Shown here: piece after piece, positions 15,158 to 23,050 of the stretch
Numbering within the stretch: position 1 is the first letter of the stretch
Layout of the letters: every line of letters starts with the position of its first letter
Assembly (NCBI GenBank): GCA_964454575.1
Contig: CAYVTG010000014.1
Coordinates: 1 to 34,081 of the forward strand
Direction of reading: 5' to 3'
DNA: 34,081 nt
Source of the DNA: Haladaptatiplasma sp964454575
GTDB taxonomy: Archaea > Thermoplasmatota > Thermoplasmata > Halarchaeoplasmatales > Halarchaeoplasmataceae
Made by a program: the position numbers and the translations under genes
Notes under the pieces: model-generated
The model's input: only the letters and a program-made list of their open reading frames with translations
What the model was told of the DNA's origin: nothing
The model's database searches: none

Positions 15158-15964
15158 ATGATATACCTGGGACCAGGGGGAACACCCCACGGAGTAAAGG
15201 GAACCGAAGCAAGTATGAAATACCTAGCCGAGGAAGGCTTGACTGCCATGGAAGTGCAGTTCGTACGGGGTGCGAGGATGAAAGAATCAACGGCAAAAAA
15301 GATCGGTGAAGAAGCAAAAAAACACGATATACGTTTGAGCATCCACGCACCTTATTACATCAATCTTAATTCCGAAAAGGAAGACGTCATAGAAAAAAGC
15401 AAAGAGCGGATAATGAAGTCCGCACGTCTCGGTCATATCATGGGCGCTTGGATCATCACCGTACACGCCGGTTATTACGGAGATATGAACAGTGAAGAAA
15501 CAACGAAGATGATAGCTAAGAACGTAAAGGAATGTTCGGACATGATAAAAGAGGAATCTCTGGACGTGAAGATAGGTCTGGAACAGATGGGTAGAAAGAA
15601 AAGCTGGGGAACCTTGGACGAGATCGAAGCCGTCATGGAAAAGAGCGATGTAGTAGTCCCCGTTCTTGATTTCGCCCATTACCATGCCAGGTACAATGGT
15701 ATCCTAAAATCCGAAGAGGATTTTCGCGAACTATTGGAGAAGTACGAATCCATCAACGATGGGCCGCTGCACTCCCACTTCTCATCCATAGAATACAACG
15801 ATACCGGTGAACGCTCTCATCTGAACCTCGAAGACAAAGAGCCTGATTTTGCACTGCTCGCACCGATTATCAAAGAAAGATCCTATGATATCACCGTGAT
15901 CTGCGAAACCCCCGAACTCGACAGGGACAGCCTGAGGATGAAGGATATATTAGATTCTGTTTGA
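15158..15964 (+). CDS. Endonuclease IV (Nfo)-family TIM-barrel protein
   Basis: 268-residue xylose-isomerase-like TIM barrel of the AP endonuclease family 2. The start MIYLGPGGTPHG matches archaeal Nfo N-termini, so the ATG at 15158 is chosen over the ATG at 15113; a TATA box about 27 nt upstream agrees. Metal ligands of the trinuclear zinc site appear in order: H in LSIHAPYYINL, H in ITVHAGYYGD, E in IGLEQMGR, D and H in VLDFAHYHAR, HSHF, and a terminal E in ICETPELD. Endonuclease IV cuts 5' of abasic sites in base excision repair. The archaeal branch is diverged, and exact substrate is not proven. Monocistronic; TGA stop. Confidence 0.87.
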   Translation: MIYLGPGGTPHGVKGTEASMKYLAEEGLTAMEVQFVRGARMKESTAKKIGEEAKKHDIRLSIHAPYYINLNSEKEDVIEKSKERIMKSARLGHIMGAWIITVHAGYYGDMNSEETTKMIAKNVKECSDMIKEESLDVKIGLEQMGRKKSWGTLDEIEAVMEKSDVVVPVLDFAHYHARYNGILKSEEDFRELLEKYESINDGPLHSHFSSIEYNDTGERSHLNLEDKEPDFALLAPIIKERSYDITVICETPELDRDSLRMKDILDSV

Positions 15965-16009
15965 TCCCACGGCAACACTTATAACTAAGCCTGAAATCGG
16001 CTCGTCATT

Positions 16010-16525
16010 ATGCCTCGAGAAGCGGTAAGTTGCGATCATAATATCAGACAGGAAAGGGGAGAGCGTAAGCTGATAATCAATTGCAGGGAATGCGATACGG
16101 AATTTTCCATAGGCGGATGTCTTCCGGGTATCTTACTCGCCCTTGAAAAAGAATTCAACGTCTCAGCGGTAGTACTTTCAGACTACATCGAAAAGCAGTA
16201 CACCGGAACCGCACTAGAGGTGCTGGAATCTTTGAAACAGCTGGGGCAAGAATTGGACAGATTATCGTCCCGGGATACAGACGGTAGCGATTGTAAAAAG
16301 TGCACCATCTATCCGGGTGCGATGTATCCCAGATTGAAGAAGACCATGCTCGTTGAGCCAGAAAAATTATACCAAGAGTTCATGGAATATTCTAAACATC
16401 TGATGACTAAAAAGGGATGTACTTCCTGTAGAAAAGCAGCAAAAGAAGAGTTCACTGTAGTGGGCAAAGAACTCCTTCAGCTTCGCTCCAAGGTTCTTCT
16501 TGAAGCCTACGGTATTTTGAGATGA
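16010..16525 (+). CDS. Cys-rich protein (171 aa) linked to a secretion/pilus ATPase; unknown function
   Basis: I recognise no named domain. Eight cysteines lie mostly in pairs: C8, C25/C28 (CREC), C37, C95/C98 (CKKC) and C137/C140 (CTSC), which suggests zinc or Fe-S binding. There is no signal peptide or membrane segment; the middle is helical. It is 4 nt upstream of the GspE-like ATPase gene and surely cotranscribed, so it is probably a cytosolic accessory or regulator of that machine. A TATA element (cttataac, 15978-15985) is about 29 nt before the ATG, giving a leaderless operon start. Stop TGA. Confidence 0.7.
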   Translation: MPREAVSCDHNIRQERGERKLIINCRECDTEFSIGGCLPGILLALEKEFNVSAVVLSDYIEKQYTGTALEVLESLKQLGQELDRLSSRDTDGSDCKKCTIYPGAMYPRLKKTMLVEPEKLYQEFMEYSKHLMTKKGCTSCRKAAKEEFTVVGKELLQLRSKVLLEAYGILR

Positions 16526-16529
16526 TATA

Positions 16530-18257
16530 ATGGAATATGTACAGATATTGAAGGAGATCAAAGGGGTAAAGGGGGATAGGATATCAACAGGTGTCCGGCG
16601 TATACTCGAGGATCAAGAGAACCTAAGACCCGGTTTCTCCTATACTTGGGTGAACACTTCGGTACCGAGGAGTGCAAATAAGGTACTGGAATACCCCGTC
16701 GCCGATACCACTATCACACTATACAAATTACCTAACTCTACGGAGGATCTTTACCATATACAGCCGCCGGAATACGAGATGGACAACCGACGTGCCGAGC
16801 TTCTTTACCTGGTGAAACGCTCACTTTCAGAACACTACCCTTCGGGGATGGACCTCACCCGGTCAGAACAGGTGGGAGAGTACATCTCGTCAAGAGGTAA
16901 AGACATGCTATATCGTACGGCAAAGAGGATGGGTCTCGAGCTCGGCGGGGACCGGAATAAGGAGATATCCGAACTCAAAGAACTTTCACAATTACTGCGA
17001 AAGTACACAGCGGGATACGGTATAATGGAGACGTTTTTGAAGGATCCAAACGTGGAAGACATATACGTAGATGCACCGTCGGAGAGCAATCACGTATACC
17101 TGGAAGTGGGGGGGATCCCAGGGATACGAGAAAAATGCCGTACTAACGTCCAATTCTCGCAGCGGGACATGGAGAGCATACTTTCACGATTCCGCTCGGA
17201 AAGCGGTAAACCGTTCAGCGAAGCCTTCCCTATATTGGAAACGGACCTGGAGGAGTACGATACAAGGGTTACTGTCATCGGCTCTCCCTTAAGCCCCGAC
17301 GGTACAGCATTCGCCCTGAGAAGGCGTAACAACGAGCCTTGGACACTTCCAAGATTGATATCAGTGGGCAGCCTTACACCTCTGGCCGCCGGATTGCTGT
17401 CCTTCCTGATAGACGGTAGAAGCACAATTCTGGTTGCCGGAAGCAGAGGTGCCGGAAAGACAACACTCCTGGGAGCACTGATGCTAGAATTTCCAAAAAG
17501 TCAGCGGGTTCTAACCATCGAAGATACAAGGGAGCTCCCGGGAAAGGAGATGCAGAAGCTGGATTACAACGTACAGTGCATGACAGTCGGCTCTCTGTTA
17601 GAAGAAGGTGGGCTTACCGCCGACGATGCCCTCCGCGTATCTCTCAGACTGGGTGAGTCATCCATCGTACTCGGCGAAGTAAGAGGACAGGAGGCCCGTA
17701 CACTCTACGAAGCTATGAGGGCAGGTACTGCAGGGAGTGCGGTGATGGGAACCATACACGGTAACTCGCCTAACGCTATCTACGAAAGGGTGGTACACGA
17801 TATGGGCATCTCCAAGGAAAGCTTCGGTGCAACGGATATAGTGGTGATAGCCGGTATAATCCGGCCCGGTGGGATGCAGAAGAGAAAGCGGCGAGTCACG
17901 CACATATCCGAGTATAACGACGGTGACTTTTACGATATAATGGCCTACGGGGATACCTCCGGCCTAGATGCTACTGACACATTCAAGCGGACTTCGGAGA
18001 AGATAGGCTCGATAGCACGCTCATGGGGTATCACATACGAAGCCGCTATAGAGAACATAAACGTCCGGGCCCTTATCAGGCAAAAGATGGTGGAAACGTC
18101 ACAATCCAAAGGCATCGAACTTCTCAGACCGGGATGGATCGCCGAAGGAAACGATATGTTTTGGAACTTGGTGGAAGAATATCACGGCACTGGAAGTTAT
18201 GAGGACGTGAAGAACGACTGGCTAAGATGGTACGAAGAGAGAGTTAGATATGTCTGA
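16530..18257 (+). CDS. Type II/IV secretion or pilus assembly ATPase (GspE/TadA/VirB11 superfamily)
   Basis: 575-residue hexameric secretion ATPase that powers assembly or export of archaeal type IV pilin-like proteins at the inner face of the membrane. Motifs: Walker A GSRGAGKTT (304-312), Asp box TIEDTRELP (329-337), Walker B SIVLGEVRG (378-386) and His box GTIHGNSPN (407-415). The N-terminal domain, about 160 residues, carries ELSQLLRKYTAGYGIMETFL and DPNVEDIYVD, typical of archaeal members. It overlaps the following TadC-like gene by 8 nt. No prepilin or prepilin peptidase is in the window, so the secreted product is unknown. A C-terminal ~100-residue extension after the core looks lineage-specific. 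Confidence 0.93.
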   Translation: MEYVQILKEIKGVKGDRISTGVRRILEDQENLRPGFSYTWVNTSVPRSANKVLEYPVADTTITLYKLPNSTEDLYHIQPPEYEMDNRRAELLYLVKRSLSEHYPSGMDLTRSEQVGEYISSRGKDMLYRTAKRMGLELGGDRNKEISELKELSQLLRKYTAGYGIMETFLKDPNVEDIYVDAPSESNHVYLEVGGIPGIREKCRTNVQFSQRDMESILSRFRSESGKPFSEAFPILETDLEEYDTRVTVIGSPLSPDGTAFALRRRNNEPWTLPRLISVGSLTPLAAGLLSFLIDGRSTILVAGSRGAGKTTLLGALMLEFPKSQRVLTIEDTRELPGKEMQKLDYNVQCMTVGSLLEEGGLTADDALRVSLRLGESSIVLGEVRGQEARTLYEAMRAGTAGSAVMGTIHGNSPNAIYERVVHDMGISKESFGATDIVVIAGIIRPGGMQKRKRRVTHISEYNDGDFYDIMAYGDTSGLDATDTFKRTSEKIGSIARSWGITYEAAIENINVRALIRQKMVETSQSKGIELLRPGWIAEGNDMFWNLVEEYHGTGSYEDVKNDWLRWYEERVRYV

Positions 18258-20244
18258 ATGGTATGAACGAGCGTGCAGAGCGCTAAGCCGAAGATGGGGC
18301 CCCACAAGGGAAGAAAGAGAGGAGACCAGGGAGAAAAAGCGTGATGAATACGTTAAAAGAAATAAGACGTTACGCAGGGCCGAAGGGGCACTCAGAGAGA
18401 TAAAGATAGTAAAAAGTGAGGACTCCAAAGAGTACAGAGCGGCGGCTAAAAAACTAAAGAAGGCAAAAAGATCCTTCGAGATGTCAGAAAAAGCGTATCG
18501 CCACCGTCAATTCAAGAAGACCATGTACTTCGTGGATATGGACCTTGAGTATGAAGAGGTGTTTTTCTTTTCGATATTCATGTCACTTCTATCTCTATTT
18601 GCTGTGATCTCTGTTTTCGCAGCGGTTCATTATCTATATCACGCATTCGATCTCTTCGAACTATTACTGTACGCGGTACCCACCATACTTATCGTACCAA
18701 CGACGGTACTGATGATCATCTCCAGCTATCCCGATCTTCTTGAAAAGCGGTTGAAGGCGGAAACTATCGGTCGGGCCCCTGAGAGTATAAACTACATGAC
18801 CATGTCTATGCGTGTTAGGCCTTCCTTATATCGCGCGGTATCTTTCTCGGCGAAGCACACAGAAGAGCCCATGGCCTCCGGTCTTAACAAAGTATTGTGG
18901 GACGTTTACACAAGGAATAAATCAAGTCTGGAAGAATCATTCATAGATTTTGCACTCCAGTGGGGCGATTGGAACGAAGACCTGAAACGTTCTCTGTACG
19001 CTATCAGGTCCGCCATGCTGGAGAAGACCAGGACCGGCCTTAATTCAGCATTGGAGAAGGCAAACGACATAATCATCCGGGGGACCAAACGTCAGGTAGA
19101 GGATTTTTCCAATTCTTTAGGTACACCTACCACCATCCTGTTCGCCATCGGTATCATGCTTCCGTTGATAATCGGCGCCATGCTGCCCATGCTCGCTTTG
19201 GGTGGACTTAACGTGGGAGCCATGGAGACTGAAAGTAACGTCAGCGAAGGAGGTATCGGTACGATCCATATGGTGATCCTGATGAACGTAGCAGCTCCGG
19301 GTGGCGCTTTGATATATTCCTATAAGATACTGGGGGACAGACCGGGTACCACATCTCTGCCAGAGATACCGGATAATACCGATGTAAAGAAGACACTCTT
19401 CAATGCCATAATCATCGGGATATTATTGGTGATACCACTGTTTCTGATACCTACACACATAAAATTCCTTATGCCGCTTCCGCTGTTCTGGCCACCTGTA
19501 GCGGCGGTGACTTATTACTGTTTAGCACGCACTTTAAAAGTTAAAGAAGAAAGGCGGATGATAAACACCATGGAGCGCGAATTCCCGGATGCACTTTTCC
19601 AACTTGGAAGTCGTATAGCCGAGGGTATCTCATTGGAGCTAGCCTTCAACAGAACCGGGAAGTCCATGGGAGGAACCGAGATCGGTGAACTGTTCAAAAA
19701 GATAACATGCGCGCTTCAAGTCGACCGTCGAACACTGGAGGACACCCTTTTCGGCGATGACGGTATACTGACAAACTTACCCTCTCGCACGATAAAAGCG
19801 ACCATGAAGACCGTTGTGGAAGTATCCAAAAAAGATCCACATGAAGCGGGAAAAACCATCATCCAGATATCTAATTTTCTTAGAGATATGGCCGAGATGG
19901 ACCACGATATCAAGTCAAAACTATCTCAATCTGTCGAGATGATGAAGGGCACCGCCATGATCTTTGCACCGGTGGTCATGGGTGTGGTTGTTTCGCTGTA
20001 TTTCATGCTGTACGATATATTCTCTGAGATAACGACCATGGAGATGATCTCTCCGTATGCCTTCACTACCATCGTAGGTATATACCTTATACTCATGTGT
20101 GGTGTGATAACCTATTTCTCCACGGGCATACGGTCCAGGATGGATCCCGTAGAGTTCAAAAACGATCTCGGCACCATACTACCTATCTGTATGGTGGTGT
20201 TTTCGCTGGCAGTTATATTGGGTAGGATAGGGATGATCGGCTGA
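18250..20244 (+). CDS. Two-module TadC/GspF/FlaJ-like membrane platform protein
   Basis: 664-residue integral membrane partner of the ATPase. The first ~95 residues are highly charged and probably coiled (many K/R/E). Two T2SSF-type modules follow: FDLFELLLYAVPTILIVPTT with SINYMTMSMRVRPSLYRAV, then the second with MEREFPDALFQLGSRIAEG, each flanked by hydrophobic segments; I count about nine membrane spans, including VFFFSIFMSLLSLFAVISVF and the C-terminal ICMVVFSLAVILG. Duplicated T2SSF modules are usual in archaeal ArlJ/TadC proteins. Ends in TGA, 2 nt from the end of the convergent korC gene; plus-strand T-runs inside the korC end (20258-20275) may terminate it. Confidence 0.9.
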   Translation: MSEWYERACRALSRRWGPTREEREETREKKRDEYVKRNKTLRRAEGALREIKIVKSEDSKEYRAAAKKLKKAKRSFEMSEKAYRHRQFKKTMYFVDMDLEYEEVFFFSIFMSLLSLFAVISVFAAVHYLYHAFDLFELLLYAVPTILIVPTTVLMIISSYPDLLEKRLKAETIGRAPESINYMTMSMRVRPSLYRAVSFSAKHTEEPMASGLNKVLWDVYTRNKSSLEESFIDFALQWGDWNEDLKRSLYAIRSAMLEKTRTGLNSALEKANDIIIRGTKRQVEDFSNSLGTPTTILFAIGIMLPLIIGAMLPMLALGGLNVGAMETESNVSEGGIGTIHMVILMNVAAPGGALIYSYKILGDRPGTTSLPEIPDNTDVKKTLFNAIIIGILLVIPLFLIPTHIKFLMPLPLFWPPVAAVTYYCLARTLKVKEERRMINTMEREFPDALFQLGSRIAEGISLELAFNRTGKSMGGTEIGELFKKITCALQVDRRTLEDTLFGDDGILTNLPSRTIKATMKTVVEVSKKDPHEAGKTIIQISNFLRDMAEMDHDIKSKLSQSVEMMKGTAMIFAPVVMGVVVSLYFMLYDIFSEITTMEMISPYAFTTIVGIYLILMCGVITYFSTGIRSRMDPVEFKNDLGTILPICMVVFSLAVILGRIGMIG

Positions 20245-20246
20245 GA

Positions 20247-20777
20247 TTACTGGCTATCTTTTACTCTTTTGATACCTTCCCTTAATGCCTTTACGTTAAG
20301 ATCGGTGAATCTTTTAGGTACGGTGTCTTTCAGAGCTTCTTCCAAAGCCTTTTCGGGTACCAGGTCCGCTGCGGCGTTGAATGCACCGAGCATGACTATG
20401 TTCGCAACTATCTTGTTTCCCAGTTCTTCCGCTATCTGAGTTGCGGGGACCTTGATCAATCCTTCGTATTCTGCATATGGCGCTAGGTCAGGATCGATAA
20501 CAACCACTGCATCCTTAGAAAGATCGAAACTGTACTTGTCGAAGGCGGCCTGTGACATAACCATCATATACTCCGTTTCCACCAGACCGCAGTAGCCTAT
20601 CTCTCTATCGGAGATGATGACTTCCGAACGTGCGGCGCCACCTCGTGCTTCCGGTCCGTAGCTCTGTGTCTGAACGGCCTTGTAATCGTGGAATACACTC
20701 GCGGCTTTACCGAGTATGTATCCGGCGGTCATGATCCCCTGACCTCCGCTGCCGCACAATCTTATGTTCTTTCTCAT
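20247..20777 (-). CDS. korC: 2-oxoglutarate:ferredoxin oxidoreductase, gamma subunit (KorC)
   Basis: 176-residue gamma domain of the 2-oxoacid:ferredoxin oxidoreductase family. LCGSGGQGIMTAGYILGKAA at the N-terminus and SYGPEARGGAARSEVIIS are its signatures; the subunit shapes the active site and the CoA region. It is the last gene of the 13-member Hdr/Mvh/Tfr/Kor operon; its ATG overlaps the korB stop by 4 nt. The complex interconverts 2-oxoglutarate with succinyl-CoA and CO2 using ferredoxin. The D-A-B-C order on the mRNA is that of archaeal Kor rather than pyruvate oxidoreductase, but a different 2-oxoacid substrate cannot be excluded by eye. Stop TAA. Confidence 0.9.
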   Translation of the reverse strand: MRKNIRLCGSGGQGIMTAGYILGKAASVFHDYKAVQTQSYGPEARGGAARSEVIISDREIGYCGLVETEYMMVMSQAAFDKYSFDLSKDAVVVIDPDLAPYAEYEGLIKVPATQIAEELGNKIVANIVMLGAFNAAADLVPEKALEEALKDTVPKRFTDLNVKALREGIKRVKDSQ

Positions 20778-21640
20778 TCCATCAACTCCTTGACCAACTC
20801 TCCATATTTATCTTCCAGCGGTCTCTTACTTGCTTTGTGCAGCTCACCGATGATTATCTTGTCTTCCATGGCTTCCTTTTCCTCTTCACTGCCGAACTTC
20901 ATCGTCATCTCGTAATCTTCTTTTAGTATGGTATTATCGATGTAAAAATCCCAAAGATCCTTGATCTCTCTGAATTTATTCTTGCGTCCGTAGGCAGTTG
21001 TACACGGAGACATCATCTCGATAAAGCTGAAGCCTTTGTTCCTCAAACCCTCTCGTACAGAATTGATAGGCTGATTAGGTCTGTAAACCGGCCATCTTGC
21101 AACGTAAGTGGCACCGGCGGCGATGGCCATCTTGCTCATATCGAATGGAGATTCTATGTTGCCGTATGGTGCAGTGGTTCCGAAGTGCCCGATGGGCGTC
21201 GTGGGAGCTACCTGTCCTCCGGTCATACCGTAGATGTAATTATTGACGGCTATAACGGTGATATTTATATTTCTACGTGCGGCGTGTATGAAGTGATTAC
21301 CGCCTATGCCTATGCAATCCCCATCTCCGGTGAACACGATAACGTTCAGCTCCGGATTCGCCATCTTAACTCCTGTGGCAAAGCCAAGTGCACGTCCGTG
21401 GGTGGTATGCAGCGCATCGGCGTCTATGTAACCCGGTATCCTTGATGAACAGCCTATGCCAGATAGGAATACTGTTTTATCCATATCCAAGCCTTCTTTT
21501 TCGACGGCCCACAACACATAATCCAGTACGTTCCCCAGGCCGCAGCCGTTACAGAAGATATGCGGCATCATCTCCTCTCTTAGATACTTTTCTTGGATCT
21601 TCTTACCGCCTATAACGTCCGTCTCCATCTCTTCAGCCAT
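20774..21640 (-). CDS. korB: 2-oxoglutarate:ferredoxin oxidoreductase, beta (TPP-binding) subunit (KorB)
   Basis: 288 residues. The TPP/Mg site is FTGDGDCIGIGGNHFIHAAR followed by NNYIYGMTGGQVAPTTP, and the cysteine pattern FCNGCGLGN plus GIGCSSRIPGY is that of beta subunits carrying a [4Fe-4S] cluster. The frame is open to 21715, deep inside korA, but ggaggtg ends 5 nt before an ATG at 21640, so that start (or the ATG 3 nt earlier at 21643) is right; both overlap the korA stop. It works with KorA, KorC and KorD to make or use 2-oxoglutarate. Stop TGA overlaps the korC start. Confidence 0.93.
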   Translation of the reverse strand: MAEEMETDVIGGKKIQEKYLREEMMPHIFCNGCGLGNVLDYVLWAVEKEGLDMDKTVFLSGIGCSSRIPGYIDADALHTTHGRALGFATGVKMANPELNVIVFTGDGDCIGIGGNHFIHAARRNINITVIAVNNYIYGMTGGQVAPTTPIGHFGTTAPYGNIESPFDMSKMAIAAGATYVARWPVYRPNQPINSVREGLRNKGFSFIEMMSPCTTAYGRKNKFREIKDLWDFYIDNTILKEDYEMTMKFGSEEEKEAMEDKIIIGELHKASKRPLEDKYGELVKELME

Positions 21641-22797
21641 CATTTCACCTCCGCAAGTATCTCGTTCGGACTGTGGAATTCGCCGCCTATCTTGGATGAC
21701 AGCACTACTTCGCAATCTGCATATTCCTTTACCTTATGATATATCTGACCGGTATTCATCTCGATCACCACTATCTTGTCTACCTTTTGAGACAACTCTT
21801 CGATGGCCTTTTCAGGGAAGGGCCAGATGGTCTTAAGTCTGAAGTATCCTACCTTCTTTCCATCTTTCCGGGCAATATTCAATGCACCCAGTGCGCTCCT
21901 GGCGGACATCCCGTAAGATACGAGTGCTACATCGGCGTCCTCCATATGCCTCTCTTCGATATCGGTTAACTTTTCTCTGTCGTCGGTTATCTTCTCGCAT
22001 AATCTTCTCACAAGCCGGTCGTGTTCTTCTTGATCGTCCGTTGCCGGCAATCCCTTCTCGTTATGCGTCAGGCCGGTCACATACGTGTGATAACCCGTAC
22101 CGAAGACGCCGAATTCAGGTACCTTTTTCTTACCGTACTGTCCAGGTCCGAATGGTATATATTCTTCAGGCGGAACCTTCGGTTTCTTTCTTTCAAAGAG
22201 TTCCAGTTCATCGGGTATAGTCACCATCTCTCTCATGTGACCAAGATCTCCGTCGGCCATTATGAACACCGGTGCTCGGTATTCTTCAGCTAAGTTGAAT
22301 GCCTTGATAGTGAATTCCATGGTCTCCTGGATGGTGTTAGGGGCGAGTGCGATGACTTCAAAATCTCCGTGACTGCCGTATCTTGCCTGCATCATATCGC
22401 CCTGAGCACCCAGTGTGGGCTGTCCTGTGGACGGTCCCGAACGCTGAACGTTAGCGATTACTACAGGCGTTTCAGTCATACATGCGTACCCGAAGTTTTC
22501 CTGCATTAGTGAGAATCCAGGGCCGCTTGTGGCTGTGAACGACTTTGCGCCTGCCCATGAAGCACCGATTATCGATGCTATACTGGCTATCTCATCCTCC
22601 ATCTGTATACATACACCACCCAATTTTGGCATGAATTTACTCATCATCTCGAATACTTCCGATGCCGGAGTGATGGGATAGCCGCCGTAGAAGTTACAAC
22701 CCGCCAGCAGTGCTCCGTAGCAAAGAGCGGTATCTCCGTGTATGAACTGTTTGTCCTTACCGAGAACTTTTTTCACTTTTTGAATATCATACTTCAT
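21640..22797 (-). CDS. korA: 2-oxoglutarate:ferredoxin oxidoreductase, alpha subunit (KorA)
   Basis: 385-residue alpha subunit. AGCNFYGGYPITPASEVFEM (near residue 33) and EDEIASIASIIGASWAGAKS are the pyrimidine-domain signatures, followed by TSGPGFSLMQENFGYA and NVQRSGPSTGQPTLGAQGD, which mark the 2-oxoacid alpha subunit. The C-terminal third (VGYFRLKTIWPFPEKAI) is the transketolase C-terminal-like domain. The start overlaps korD by 11 nt. The gene sits directly downstream of the fumarate reductase-like genes, so the products of the two enzymes, succinate and 2-oxoglutarate, are adjacent in the reductive TCA branch. Confidence 0.94.
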   Translation of the reverse strand: MKYDIQKVKKVLGKDKQFIHGDTALCYGALLAGCNFYGGYPITPASEVFEMMSKFMPKLGGVCIQMEDEIASIASIIGASWAGAKSFTATSGPGFSLMQENFGYACMTETPVVIANVQRSGPSTGQPTLGAQGDMMQARYGSHGDFEVIALAPNTIQETMEFTIKAFNLAEEYRAPVFIMADGDLGHMREMVTIPDELELFERKKPKVPPEEYIPFGPGQYGKKKVPEFGVFGTGYHTYVTGLTHNEKGLPATDDQEEHDRLVRRLCEKITDDREKLTDIEERHMEDADVALVSYGMSARSALGALNIARKDGKKVGYFRLKTIWPFPEKAIEELSQKVDKIVVIEMNTGQIYHKVKEYADCEVVLSSKIGGEFHSPNEILAEVK

Positions 22798-23041
22798 CGC
22801 AGGTCACCTTTTTTTTCTTAGAACGTATCATGTCTTGCTCATCATCCGTAGTCACGGTGATGGCGAAGTCCGGACAGATCAACTCACACAGTCTGCAGTT
22901 AACGCATCTGTCTTCCACCTCCACCGGAGGATGAACGCCTTTTTTGTTCAGCTCCTCGCTTTCCTCAAGGGCCTTTCTAGGACAGAACATGATGCACAGG
23001 TTACAGCCTTTACAATAATCCTCATTTACCTCTATCATCAT
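22787..23041 (-). CDS. korD: 2-oxoglutarate:ferredoxin oxidoreductase, delta subunit (KorD), 2[4Fe-4S] ferredoxin
   Basis: 84-residue ferredoxin. Two CxxCxxCxxxCP clusters are complete: CKGCNLCIMFCP at residues 10-21 and CVNCRLCELICP about 36 residues later. It passes electrons between free ferredoxin and KorB. Two consecutive ATGs (23041 and 23038) follow agggtgaaag, a usable Shine-Dalgarno sequence. The gap to the upstream flavoprotein gene is only 9 nt, and its end overlaps korA, so it is translated as part of the large operon. The C-terminus is lysine-rich, which is normal for this subunit group. Confidence 0.93.
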   Translation of the reverse strand: MMIEVNEDYCKGCNLCIMFCPRKALEESEELNKKGVHPPVEVEDRCVNCRLCELICPDFAITVTTDDEQDMIRSKKKKVTCDEV

Positions 23042-23050
23042 CTTTCACCC

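Noticed and set aside
21641..21715. Longer KorB start at 21715
   Set aside because: It would lie inside korA and add a non-family peptide; ggaggtg directly precedes the ATGATG at 21643/21640.
20247..23041. Pyruvate:ferredoxin oxidoreductase instead of Kor
   Set aside because: Subunit order D-A-B-C, the alpha and beta signatures and the neighbouring fumarate reductase favour 2-oxoglutarate, although substrate cannot be proven from sequence alone.
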